A stretch of DNA of 13,300 nt from an uncultured Lachnospiraceae bacterium. GTDB lineage: Bacteria > Bacillota > Clostridia > Lachnospirales > Lachnospiraceae. The DNA lies in assembly GCA_910580005.1 (NCBI GenBank), contig CAJTXH010000081.1, positions 1-13,300 on the forward strand, given 5' to 3'. The position numbers were made by a program, and so were the translations under genes. The notes beneath the pieces were generated by a model. The model searched no databases and was not told where the DNA came from. It saw nothing but the letters and a program-made list of their open reading frames with translations. This document shows positions 1 through 6,422 of the stretch, piece after piece (within the stretch, counting starts at the first letter, position 1; each line of letters starts with the position of its first letter).

Positions 1-20
1 GTGCAAAATGTGTACATAAC

Positions 21-37
21 CAGTGCTGAAAGCACTG
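21..37. repeat. Perfect 7-bp inverted repeat (hairpin 1)
   Basis: CAGTGCT at 21-27 pairs with AGCACTG at 31-37 around a GAA loop. It lies three bases before a second, longer hairpin. No T-run follows, so it is not a simple terminator. It may belong to the 3' end of an element or gene that starts left of the window. Confidence 0.6.
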
Positions 38-40
38 ATT

Positions 41-74
41 TGTTACTATGAAGCCATAAGGCTGAATAGTAACA
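41..74 (+). repeat. Long imperfect inverted repeat (hairpin 2) with tandem G-A mismatches
   Basis: TGTTACTAT at 41-49 pairs with ATAGTAACA at 66-74, and AGCC at 52-55 pairs with GGCT at 60-63 around an ATAA loop. The only unpaired positions in the stem are GA (50-51) opposite GA (64-65). In RNA read from the plus strand these can form tandem sheared G-A pairs, giving a nearly continuous 15-pair stem; the reverse strand would have TC opposite TC, which is less stable. This favours an RNA structure on the plus strand, or a dispersed palindromic repeat. Its identity is not recognised. Confidence 0.55.
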
Positions 75-102
75 ACGGACGTGTCCACCTTCTACCTTTT
101 TC

Positions 103-131
103 TTGTTATTTTTTTTAAAAAATGTTATCAT
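103..131 (+). promoter_or_regulatory. Candidate sigma-A promoter for the HD-GYP gene
   Basis: TTGTTA at 103-108 (4 of 6 matches to the -35 consensus), a 17-base spacer and TATCAT at 126-131 (5 of 6 matches to the -10 consensus). The spacer contains a run of 8 T followed by 6 A. Transcription would begin near 138, about 60 bases before the start codon. It is the best-spaced pair in the upstream region, but AT-rich DNA yields chance matches. Confidence 0.4.
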
Positions 132-197
132 TAAATTAGCCATAAAACCAGATTGTTTTTGCTTATATCAATATTGAAGCGCAGATGGGGGTTCTTT

Positions 198-1184
198 ATG
201 AAAAAGAAAAAAATATTAACGGCTAACCTGGAAACAGGCTCTGTTAAAATTCCCGTACCAGAGGAAAATGAAAACTATGTACAGCCAGATTTGCAAAAAG
301 GCAATAAGGATTTGACGTATTTTGAAAAAATACAGGCTTCAGAGGAATTTAGAATATTTGAAAGTGAATTTAATTCATGTGTTAATAATTTTAAGGGTGA
401 ACTTAATGACCTTGTTGCCAAAAACGGTGATGGAATTATCGAAAACATGTTAGGACATGTTGACCAGGTATTTAATAAAGCACGTAATCCCATTCATCTT
501 ATGGATATGATGTTATGTATAAGAAGTTATGATGATATTACATATGCACACTCAATGAATGTAGCGCTTATTTGTGATATAATAGGAAAATGGCTGAAGC
601 TTTCTGATGACGATTTAATGGTACTTGTTACAGCAGGGCTTCTGCATGATATAGGCAAGCTGAAAATTCCCCCTGAAATTATAAAAAAACCTGGCAGGCT
701 TACAAATGAGGAATTTGCACTTGTACAAAAACATCCTGGATATGGTTTTGATATTTTAAGAACTAAAAATCTTGACAGCAGAATTGCAAATGCTGCTTTA
801 CAACATCATGAAAGATATAATGGCAGTGGATATCCTGACAAACTTACAGGCATTGAAACGGATTTCTTTGCTTCTATAGTAGCTATTGCTGATGTTTATG
901 ATGCAATGACATCCAACAGGTCATACAGGAAAGGCATATGCCCGTTTGATGTGCTTGAACAGATGGAACGTGAAAAAGACAATTATGAGCCAGAAGTGCT
1001 GCATAAATTTATTAATAATACTGCTGAGTCATATGTTAATAATGAAGTAATGCTGTCAAATGGTGAGCGGGGGCGTGTTATATTATTGAATAAAAATTTC
1101 CTTTCAAGACCTCTTGTAGCTGCAGGCAATAATACATATGACCTTTCAAAAATGCGCAATTTATATATAGAAAATATTATTTAA
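198..1184 (+). CDS. HD-GYP domain cyclic-di-GMP phosphodiesterase
   Basis: A 328-residue protein expected to hydrolyse the second messenger cyclic di-GMP at a di-iron or tri-iron centre. The HD-GYP core spans about residues 112-275: H118, the HD pair at 150-151 in HDIGK, H179 in KHPGYG, HHE at 203-205, the GYP signature at 211-213 and D232 ahead of YDAMTSNRSYR. All expected metal ligands are present. The usual DG before xGYP is NG here. Residues 1-110 show no clear known domain, no signal peptide and no membrane segment, so it is probably cytosolic. The last 50 residues (from about 280) form the short extension often seen after this domain in Firmicutes. An in-frame ATG at 153 is possible, but the ATG at 198 has GGGGG seven bases upstream and is preferred. 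It is transcribed alone, towards the shared terminator. Family is certain; enzymatic activity is inferred. Confidence 0.9.
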   Translation: MKKKKILTANLETGSVKIPVPEENENYVQPDLQKGNKDLTYFEKIQASEEFRIFESEFNSCVNNFKGELNDLVAKNGDGIIENMLGHVDQVFNKARNPIHLMDMMLCIRSYDDITYAHSMNVALICDIIGKWLKLSDDDLMVLVTAGLLHDIGKLKIPPEIIKKPGRLTNEEFALVQKHPGYGFDILRTKNLDSRIANAALQHHERYNGSGYPDKLTGIETDFFASIVAIADVYDAMTSNRSYRKGICPFDVLEQMEREKDNYEPEVLHKFINNTAESYVNNEVMLSNGERGRVILLNKNFLSRPLVAAGNNTYDLSKMRNLYIENII

Positions 1185-1220
1185 AAACACCATATTGCAT
1201 ATGCAGTATGGTGTTTTTAT
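1182..1220. terminator. Bidirectional intrinsic terminator
   Basis: ACACCATA at 1187-1194 pairs with TATGGTGT at 1207-1214 and continues inwards through TGCA/TGCA with one T-G wobble. The stem is flanked by a run of A on the left and T on the right, so it can stop transcripts from both directions. It overlaps the stop codons of the HD-GYP gene and of the convergent membrane-protein gene. Confidence 0.85.
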
Positions 1221-1594
1221 GCACTTGGAAGATATATATATACCACATATCCCCATCTCAATATTATTCCTGTTATTATAAATGCTGCCTGAAGGACAAT
1301 ATCAGTCCATTTTTTATTAAATTTCTGTTTGCCAGTTTTATAATCTTTCTCTATTAAATCAATTTGTGCAGATAATTTTTTTATTATTAAAAAATATCCA
1401 GCAGTAATAAAGAACCATAAAAGAAACATTCCAAAACCTAAAAGCTGGAACAACCCATCATTTTTTGGTGTATAATATTCTGCTTTTCCTTTTACATTGG
1501 CCAGCCTGGAAAATGCATAATAAAGATAGTCAAGGGAAACATATCCCCAAAAGAGGCTGATAACTGAAAATATAAGCCTTTTCCACCAGTGCAT
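1217..1594 (-). CDS. Small three-helix membrane protein of unknown function
   Basis: Not recognised. It encodes 125 residues with three hydrophobic stretches at about 7-29, 49-71 and 97-121, so it is predicted to be an integral membrane protein. A lysine-rich loop lies at about 72-96 between helices 2 and 3, and a short polar loop with Y-T-P-K lies between helices 1 and 2. There is no obvious signal-peptidase site or catalytic motif. The ATG is preceded six bases upstream by AGGGGG at 1601-1606, which supports translation. It lies 43 bases downstream of the 114-residue gene with no visible terminator between them, so the two are probably cotranscribed. Its stop codon lies inside the bidirectional terminator. 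Real gene likely; function unknown. Confidence 0.7.
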   Translation of the reverse strand: MHWWKRLIFSVISLFWGYVSLDYLYYAFSRLANVKGKAEYYTPKNDGLFQLLGFGMFLLWFFITAGYFLIIKKLSAQIDLIEKDYKTGKQKFNKKWTDIVLQAAFIITGIILRWGYVVYIYLPSA

Positions 1595-1637
1595 TACATT
1601 CCCCCTGTCTTATGCCTGTTATGCAGTAACATAGATA

Positions 1638-1982
1638 TTACGCAAATGTATCAAAATTCATGCCAAGAAGTACTGTACCTTCTGTTGCCATTCTTTCACG
1701 TTCATATATATTGCTGGTATCATATTCTGCTTTTCCAGAAGACATGTATTCATTTTTAATGGCATCAATCTGCTTTGTGCCTTGTGCATGGGCTGGCGCA
1801 GCTCCATTGTCATGCTGGTATATAACTGCAGGCTGCCGTTCTTCTCCTCTTTCAAGACCTGGAAGTTTTTTGACAGGCCTTACAGGATTAACAGGAACAC
1901 CATTTACCTGGCTGTAGTTATGGTTATTAAAAACATACAGGTTACTAGCAGCCTTGTTGCTTGAAATCCTTTGTATAATCAT
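1638..1982 (-). CDS. Hypothetical 114-residue soluble protein
   Basis: Not recognised. The protein is hydrophilic, with no membrane segment or signal peptide. The first third is Asn/Val/Pro-rich (repeated VNP/VRP around residues 27-37), the middle has Gly/Glu/Arg and Ala/His-rich parts that look disordered, and the C-terminal 40 residues (from about KQIDAIKNEY) look like a compact conserved unit ending in GMNFDTFA. The ATG start is supported by GGGGG seven to eight bases upstream (1990-1995 region) and by a near-consensus promoter at 2024-2052. Overlapping reading frames in this stretch have no ribosome binding site. It is the first gene of a likely two-gene transcript with the membrane protein downstream. 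The shared context suggests, but does not prove, a shared role. Confidence 0.7.
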   Translation of the reverse strand: MIIQRISSNKAASNLYVFNNHNYSQVNGVPVNPVRPVKKLPGLERGEERQPAVIYQHDNGAAPAHAQGTKQIDAIKNEYMSSGKAEYDTSNIYERERMATEGTVLLGMNFDTFA

Positions 1983-2023
1983 AGCTTAACCCCCGTTTCT
2001 GTTTTAATATATTAATCAATTTT

Positions 2024-2052
2024 ATTATACTTCTATCAGGGAAGTATTTCAA
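2024..2052 (-). promoter_or_regulatory. Near-consensus sigma-A promoter for the two hypothetical genes
   Basis: On the reverse strand: TTGAAA (2047-2052), exactly 17 bases, then TATAAT (2024-2029). This matches 5 of 6 and 6 of 6 consensus positions. Transcription would begin near 2017, about 35 bases before the ATG at 1982. It lies downstream of the terminator after secY, so the two small genes form a unit separate from the ribosomal cluster. Confidence 0.75.
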
Positions 2053-2101
2053 GGTTATTTTAAAAATTCTCCAAGCCTGTTATAAAACAGAAATAAAAAG
2101 G

Positions 2102-2143
2102 AAAATATAAAAGGGCGAAACACCGTTCTGCCCTTTTATATTT
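2102..2143 (-). terminator. Strong intrinsic terminator after secY
   Basis: GGGC at 2113-2116 pairs with GCCC at 2130-2133, extended outwards by AAAA/TTTT and then an AT stem to 2103 and 2143, about 14 pairs in all with a 13-base loop. On the reverse strand the stem runs into T-rich sequence. It lies about 75 bases after the secY stop codon and closes the ribosomal transcript. The stretch between it and secY (2144-2217) shows no gene. Confidence 0.85.
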
Positions 2144-2217
2144 ATTTACAGCTATGTTCCAGCATACCCGTGTTATACACAAGTACGTATTAAAATATCT
2201 GGCTTCCTGCTGCTATT

Positions 2218-3555
2218 TTATTCACTTATAAATCCCCTGTAATGGCGCACAAGCATCTGTGACTCAATCTGCTTTAACGTTTCAAGTACAACACCTACTA
2301 TAATGATAAGTGATGTACCGCCAAATGATACATCTGCACCGAATGCACCTGAGAAAAATATAGGTACAACTGCCACAATTGATAATCCAATAGCACCTAT
2401 TAAAATAATGCTGTTTAATACCTTTGTAAGATAATCTGTTGTTGGCTTTCCTGGTCTTATACCAGGTATAAAACCACCCTGCTTCTTCATATTAATTGCA
2501 ATTTCCTGCGGATTGAATGTTATTGATGTGTAAAAGTAAGCAAAGAAAATCAATAATGCAATATATATAACAAGTCCCAGTGTATATTTAAATTCGCCAA
2601 AACTTTCAAAGTTGCACCATGCATTCTGGTTAAGCACTTTCAGTATCTTCTGTCCCAGTGAAGCCCCATCGCCTGATGCTGGCTGTACGCCTGCAAAGTT
2701 TGCGATTACAATTGGCATTGAGAACAGTGACCCTGCAAAGATTACAGGAATAACACCTGCAGTATTTACCTTCAGTGGGATATGTGATGTCTGTCCGCCT
2801 ACAAGTTTCCTGCCCTGTGTTTTCTTAGAATACTGTACGTTTATCCTTCTCTCACCATCAGAAAGTATTACAATAAATACAACCATTCCAACTAATACAG
2901 CTATTATAATAACAGCACCAAGCAGCCCATTTGTTACAGTATTGGCACCTGACACAAACTTCTCATAGAGGTTTGCCATATCTTCTGGTACTCTTGATAC
3001 GATATTGTAAAGAAGGATTATGGAAATACCATTTCCTACACCTCTTTCTGTAATTTGCTCACCAAGCCACATAAGATATGCTGAACCTGCTGTTAATGAA
3101 ACAATTATTACTGATACAGATGTAAATGTTACACCTTCTGTCAGATAACCGCTTCTGCCAAACCCTACTGCCATTGCAGCACTTTCCATTACTGAAAGCC
3201 CGATTGTAAGGTATCTTGTATATTCTGCAAGTTTTTTTCTTCCCTCTTCACCATCTTTATGCAGCTCCTCAAGCCTTGGAATTGCAATAGTAAGAAGCTG
3301 TATAATAATAGATGCTGTAATATATGGTGTAATATTCAATGCAAATATAGACATTGATGAGAAAGAACCACCTGTAAGCTGGTTGAAGAAGTCAAGTGAA
3401 TTCTGGCTGTCAAACCAGTTTGAAATATACGATGCGTCAACACCCGGAACCGGAAGCTGGCATCCTATACGTACAATAACCAAAGCAACTAAGGTATAAA
3501 AAATCTTATTCCTGAGCTCTTTGATTTTAAACGCATTCTGGACTGTCTGGAACAT
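2218..3555 (-). CDS. secY: Protein translocase channel subunit SecY
   Basis: SecY forms the membrane pore that, with SecE, SecG and SecA, exports unfolded proteins and inserts membrane proteins. The 445 residues show about ten hydrophobic helices. Family landmarks are helix 1 with PVPGVD (36-40), the plug and NITPYITASII of helix 2 (74-84), the helix 4-5 loop with LGEQITERGVGNGIS (164-178), the cytoplasmic loop with SDGERRINVQ (232-241) and GGQTSHIPLKVN (253-264), the GGFIPGIRPG loop (360-369), and the C-terminal RHYRGF. Residues about 286-322 form a loop with a GDGAS stretch. The ATG lies two bases after the rplO stop, with GAGGTG about ten bases upstream inside the end of rplO. It is the last gene of the cluster here; the adk gene usually next in Firmicutes is absent. 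Confidence 0.98.
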   Translation of the reverse strand: MFQTVQNAFKIKELRNKIFYTLVALVIVRIGCQLPVPGVDASYISNWFDSQNSLDFFNQLTGGSFSSMSIFALNITPYITASIIIQLLTIAIPRLEELHKDGEEGRKKLAEYTRYLTIGLSVMESAAMAVGFGRSGYLTEGVTFTSVSVIIVSLTAGSAYLMWLGEQITERGVGNGISIILLYNIVSRVPEDMANLYEKFVSGANTVTNGLLGAVIIIAVLVGMVVFIVILSDGERRINVQYSKKTQGRKLVGGQTSHIPLKVNTAGVIPVIFAGSLFSMPIVIANFAGVQPASGDGASLGQKILKVLNQNAWCNFESFGEFKYTLGLVIYIALLIFFAYFYTSITFNPQEIAINMKKQGGFIPGIRPGKPTTDYLTKVLNSIILIGAIGLSIVAVVPIFFSGAFGADVSFGGTSLIIIVGVVLETLKQIESQMLVRHYRGFISE

Positions 3556-3557
3556 CC

Positions 3558-3998
3558 TTAAATCACCTCAGCTTTTCCACCAAGAGCCTCAATCTTCTGG
3601 ATAGCACTCTTACTGAATGCATTAACCTGAACTGTAAGCTTCTTAGTTAATTCTCCATTTCCGAGCACCTTAACTCCATCTCTTGGATTACTAATTATGC
3701 CTTTTTCGCGTAATGCTTCAATAGTAACTACATCTCCATCATTAAATTTCTCTAACCTGTCAACATTTATCGCAACTATATCCTTAGAATTGCGGTTTGT
3801 GAAACCTCTCTTTGGAATACGTCTGTAAAGTGGCATCTGGCCACCTTCAAAACCTGGACGTGGAGCGCCTGAACGTGCTTTCTGTCCTTTATGTCCCTTA
3901 CCTGCTGTCTTTCCATTGCCCGAACCATGTCCACGGCCTTTTCTGAAATTATTGCTCTGCTTAGAACCTTTTGCTGGTTTTAAATTTGATAAATTCAT
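3558..3998 (-). CDS. rplO: 50S ribosomal protein L15
   Basis: L15 binds 23S rRNA late in large-subunit assembly. The 146 residues match the family length. The basic, glycine-rich N-terminal arm is clear: RGHGSGNGKTAGKGHKGQKAR (starting about residue 22), followed by PGFEGGQMPLYRRIPKRGF (48-66), the most conserved part. The C-terminal globular part ends in the usual IEALGGKAEVI. ATG has AGGAGG about seven bases upstream. An 85-base gap with two hairpins separates it from rpmD, and secY begins two bases after its stop, so SecY translation is probably coupled to it. Confidence 0.98.
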   Translation of the reverse strand: MNLSNLKPAKGSKQSNNFRKGRGHGSGNGKTAGKGHKGQKARSGAPRPGFEGGQMPLYRRIPKRGFTNRNSKDIVAINVDRLEKFNDGDVVTIEALREKGIISNPRDGVKVLGNGELTKKLTVQVNAFSKSAIQKIEALGGKAEVI

Positions 3999-4015
3999 TT
4001 TTAACCTCCTGTAAT

Positions 4016-4070
4016 ACGGACTGGCGCATATGCCAGCCGTTTTCCACTATACGGGCACAGGATTATGCCC
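4016..4070 (-). promoter_or_regulatory. Two tandem hairpins in the rpmD-rplO gap
   Basis: Hairpin A: ACGG (4016-4019) and CTGGC (4021-4025) pair with GCCAG (4032-4036) and CCGT (4037-4040), nine pairs with one bulged A at 4020 and a six-base loop. Hairpin B: GGGCA (4053-4057) pairs with TGCCC (4066-4070) with an eight-base loop. Neither is followed by a T-run in the direction of transcription, so they are not intrinsic terminators. A role in RNA processing, stability or rplO translation is possible; none is demonstrated. Confidence 0.5.
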
Positions 4071-4083
4071 TCGCACTATTCTA

Positions 4084-4266
4084 TTATATTTCTTCAACCT
4101 TTAAAAGATGCCTTACATGCCATACCATGCCCCTTACAGCATCATTGTCAGGCAGCTCAACTGTTTTGTTAAGCTTCCTTAAACCTAATGCTTCAACAGT
4201 CGCACGGTGTTTTGGAATAGCACCAATTGTAGATTTAACTAATGTAATCTTTAACTTCCCTGCCAT
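4084..4266 (-). CDS. rpmD: 50S ribosomal protein L30
   Basis: L30 is a small large-subunit protein. The 60 residues match the bacterial family length and show its pattern: KLKITLVKSTIG at the start, then the RATVEALGLRKLN segment (21-33), and the terminal VRGMVWHVRHLLKVEE. An in-frame ATG four codons earlier overlaps the GGAGG ribosome binding site; the ATG at 4266, five bases after GGAGG, gives the canonical MAGKLKIT start. It follows rpsE after 29 bases. Confidence 0.97.
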   Translation of the reverse strand: MAGKLKITLVKSTIGAIPKHRATVEALGLRKLNKTVELPDNDAVRGMVWHVRHLLKVEEI

Positions 4267-4295
4267 ATTAGCCTCCAATCATTTAAGCGGAATAA

Positions 4296-4805
4296 TCAGC
4301 TTAAAAGTTCTTCAAGTGATATTCCTCTTGCCCTTGCTACATCTTCTGGCCTCTTAAGGTTGTCAAGACCGTTAATTGCAGCAAGTACAACATTCTGCTT
4401 GTTATTAGAACCAAGAGATTTTGTACGGATGTTCTTGTAACCTGCAAGCTCAAGTACGGCACGTGCCGGACCACCAGCAATAATTCCTGTACCTTCTGGA
4501 GCTTTCTTAATCAGTACAGAAGCACTGCCAAATTTACCAATAAAGTCATGTGGCACACTGCCATTTGGGTCGATAGGAACTTCAACAAGTTTCTTTGTTG
4601 CGTCTTCTTTGCCTTTGCGGATAGCTTCTGGTATTTCAGCAGCTTTGCCAAGGCCAACGCCAACATGGCCGTTCTTATCGCCAACTACTACTAATGCAGT
4701 AAATCTCATATTGCGTCCACCCTTAACTACTTTGGTTACGCGCTTAATCGTTACTACATTATCTTCCAGCTCTAACTGGCTGGCATCAATAATTGTACGT
4801 TTCAT
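4296..4805 (-). CDS. rpsE: 30S ribosomal protein S5
   Basis: S5 sits near the mRNA entry side of the small subunit and contributes to decoding accuracy. The 169 residues contain the N-terminal double-stranded-RNA-binding-like domain (about 14-77), with VVKGGRNMRFTALVVVGD (26-43), and the C-terminal domain with PEGTGIIAGGPARAVLELAG (about 102-121). The KGGR loop, where spectinomycin-resistance changes occur in other bacteria, looks like the unaltered form. The start ATG has TAGGAGG eight bases upstream. It follows rplR after 20 bases. Confidence 0.98.
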   Translation of the reverse strand: MKRTIIDASQLELEDNVVTIKRVTKVVKGGRNMRFTALVVVGDKNGHVGVGLGKAAEIPEAIRKGKEDATKKLVEVPIDPNGSVPHDFIGKFGSASVLIKKAPEGTGIIAGGPARAVLELAGYKNIRTKSLGSNNKQNVVLAAINGLDNLKRPEDVARARGISLEELLS

Positions 4806-4825
4806 GAGTTTTCCTCCTAAATCTA

Positions 4826-5194
4826 TTAGAATTCTAAGCCAGCTTCTCTTGCTGCTTCAGCTAAAGCCTTTACCTTGCCATGATATATATAACCGCCCCT
4901 GTCAAATACAACAGTTTTAATACCTTTTTCAACCGCTCTTTTAGCAATTACAGTACCAAGTTTTGCAGCAGCATCAACATTATTTGTCTTCTCTAATCCT
5001 TCTTTAACTTCACCCTGGAGGGTTGAAGCAGAAACTAAAGTATGGCCTGCAACATCATCTATAACCTGGACATACATATGGTTATTGCTTCTGAATACTG
5101 CCATACGTGGTCTTTCTGGTGTACCTGAAATGCGCTTGCGGACTTTAAGATGTTTCTTTGCACGGACTTCACTTCTTGACTGCTTTTTAATCAT
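4826..5194 (-). CDS. rplR: 50S ribosomal protein L18
   Basis: L18 binds 5S rRNA and, with L5, anchors it in the central protuberance. The 122 residues fit the family: a basic N-terminal arm (RSEVRAKKHLKVRKRISGT, about 7-25), the PERPRMAVFRSNNHMYVQVIDD core (26-47) and the C-terminal VFDRGGYIYHGKVKALAEAAREAGLEF. ATG is preceded by AAAGGAGTG. It lies 19 bases after rplF and 20 before rpsE. Confidence 0.98.
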   Translation of the reverse strand: MIKKQSRSEVRAKKHLKVRKRISGTPERPRMAVFRSNNHMYVQVIDDVAGHTLVSASTLQGEVKEGLEKTNNVDAAAKLGTVIAKRAVEKGIKTVVFDRGGYIYHGKVKALAEAAREAGLEF

Positions 5195-5213
5195 CGCATT
5201 TTCACTCCTTTAC

Positions 5214-5756
5214 TTATTTTTTACCTGTCTTACCAACTTTACGCCTGATAACCTCATCAGCGTATTTAATACCTTTGCCCTTATAAGGCTCTGGAGCTCT
5301 CTTTTCCCTGATTTCGGCAGCGTACTGTCCGACTTTCTCTTTATCTATACCTTTAACAATAATCTTGTTCTGTCCCTCAACTACTACTTCAAGGCCTTCT
5401 GGGTCTTCCATCTCTACAGGATGTGAATATCCAAGAGAAAGGATTAACTTCTTGCCCTGCTTCTGCGCCCTGTAACCAACACCATTTACTTCAAGTTCTT
5501 TTGTATAACCCTCTGTTACTCCTGTAACCATGTTAAATACAAGGGTTCTTGTAAGGCCATGCAGTGATTTCATTTTCTTAAGGTCATTTGGTCTTGAAAC
5601 ACGGATTTCTTCCCCTTCTTTCTTAATCTCCATCTCTGCTGGTAATACTCTTTCAAGAGTACCCTTTGGTCCTTTTACAGTCACTTTATTATTTTCTGCA
5701 ATATCGACAGTTACTCCTGCCGGTATAGCGATAGGCATTCTTCCAATACGTGACAT
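5214..5756 (-). CDS. rplF: 50S ribosomal protein L6
   Basis: L6 lies near the factor-binding and sarcin-ricin region of the large subunit. The 180 residues begin MSRIGRMPIAIPAGV and consist of the two related RNA-binding folds of the family; the conserved C-terminal motif PEPYKGKGIKYADEVIRRK (from about 155) is present. A possible ATG five codons upstream lacks a ribosome binding site; the chosen ATG follows GGAGGT at about eight bases. It lies 50 bases after rpsH. Confidence 0.98.
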   Translation of the reverse strand: MSRIGRMPIAIPAGVTVDIAENNKVTVKGPKGTLERVLPAEMEIKKEGEEIRVSRPNDLKKMKSLHGLTRTLVFNMVTGVTEGYTKELEVNGVGYRAQKQGKKLILSLGYSHPVEMEDPEGLEVVVEGQNKIIVKGIDKEKVGQYAAEIREKRAPEPYKGKGIKYADEVIRRKVGKTGKK

Positions 5757-5806
5757 GCCGTACACCTCCATATTCTTAGGTTTATATTTAAAACGGATTC
5801 CTGCTT

Positions 5807-6208
5807 CTACCAGATAAATGCAAGAACTTCGCCGCCAACATTTGCTTTCCTTGCTTCCTTGTCAGTCATAACACCTTTATTTGTAGAAATAATGGCAATG
5901 CCAAGCCCGCCAAGGACTTTAGGAAGCTCTTCCTTGCCAGCATATATACGCAGGCCTGGTTTTGAAATTCTCTTTAAACCAGAGATAATCTTATCATTCT
6001 TGTCTGCGCCATACTTTAATGTAATATGAATCATTTTGATGCCGTCAACATCAACCATATCAAACTTTTTAATGTAACCTTCCTTTAAGAGAATTTCTGC
6101 GATAGAATTTTTCATCTTTGAAGCAGGTACATCTACTGTATCATGCTTTGCAGTATTTGCATTACGGATTCTTGTAAGCATATCTGCAATAGGATCGCTC
6201 GTCATCAT
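5807..6208 (-). CDS. rpsH: 30S ribosomal protein S8
   Basis: S8 binds helix 21 of 16S rRNA early in assembly and in enteric bacteria also represses the spc operon. The 133 residues start MMTSDPIADMLTRIRNAN and end VGGEVLAFIW; the conserved RNA-contact region ISTNKGVMTDKEAR (about 108-121) is present. Two adjacent ATG codons could start the protein; the first (6208) matches the usual M-x-x-SDPIAD form and is ten bases after GGAGG. That GGAGGT touches the rpsN stop codon, so the two genes are closely coupled. No E. coli-like S8 binding mimic was identified near rplE. Confidence 0.98.
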   Translation of the reverse strand: MMTSDPIADMLTRIRNANTAKHDTVDVPASKMKNSIAEILLKEGYIKKFDMVDVDGIKMIHITLKYGADKNDKIISGLKRISKPGLRIYAGKEELPKVLGGLGIAIISTNKGVMTDKEARKANVGGEVLAFIW

Positions 6209-6223
6209 TTTAGTTTTACCTCC

Positions 6224-6409
6224 TTACCAGCTTGCTTTCTTCACGCCTGGAATCTGTCCTTTATAAGCTAACTCACGAAAGCAGATTCTGCAAATTCCGT
6301 ATTTCCTCAAATAAGCATGTGGCCTGCCACAAATCCTGCAGCGGCTGTATTCCCTTGTAGAAAATTTAGCCTTGCGCTGCTGCTTAACCTTCATAGAAGT
6401 CTTAGCCAT
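6224..6409 (-). CDS. rpsN: 30S ribosomal protein S14, zinc-binding type
   Basis: A 61-residue S14 of the short, zinc-dependent class (type Z). Four cysteines, C24, C27, C40 and C43, form the CxxC-x12-CxxC zinc ribbon around GRPHAYLRKYG; the end PGVKKASW is typical. Many Firmicutes also keep a zinc-free S14 elsewhere in the genome for zinc shortage, which cannot be judged here. A longer in-frame opening runs to 6496 inside rplE, but the ATG at 6409 follows AGGAGGG at seven bases and gives the canonical MAKTSMKV start. The ribosome binding site overlaps the rplE stop codon. Confidence 0.98.
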   Translation of the reverse strand: MAKTSMKVKQQRKAKFSTREYSRCRICGRPHAYLRKYGICRICFRELAYKGQIPGVKKASW

Positions 6410-6422
6410 GAAATTTCCCTCC

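Noticed and set aside
116..146. Sigma-D (motility) promoter ahead of the HD-GYP gene (TAAA and GCCATAAA)
   Set aside because: The -10 lacks one base of GCCGATAA and the spacing of 19 is too long; a sigma-A match lies in the same region.
1595..1637. TGTTA-CTGCA-TAACA inverted repeat as a terminator between the two small genes
   Set aside because: Five A-T-rich pairs without a T-run; too weak, so the genes are taken as cotranscribed.
1660..1964. Forward-strand reading frames opposite the 114-residue gene
   Set aside because: No ribosome binding sites; cysteine- and serine-rich translations typical of antisense frames.
2144..2217. Remnant of adk after secY
   Set aside because: No ribosome binding site, no adenylate kinase P-loop and only a seven-codon ATG frame are present.
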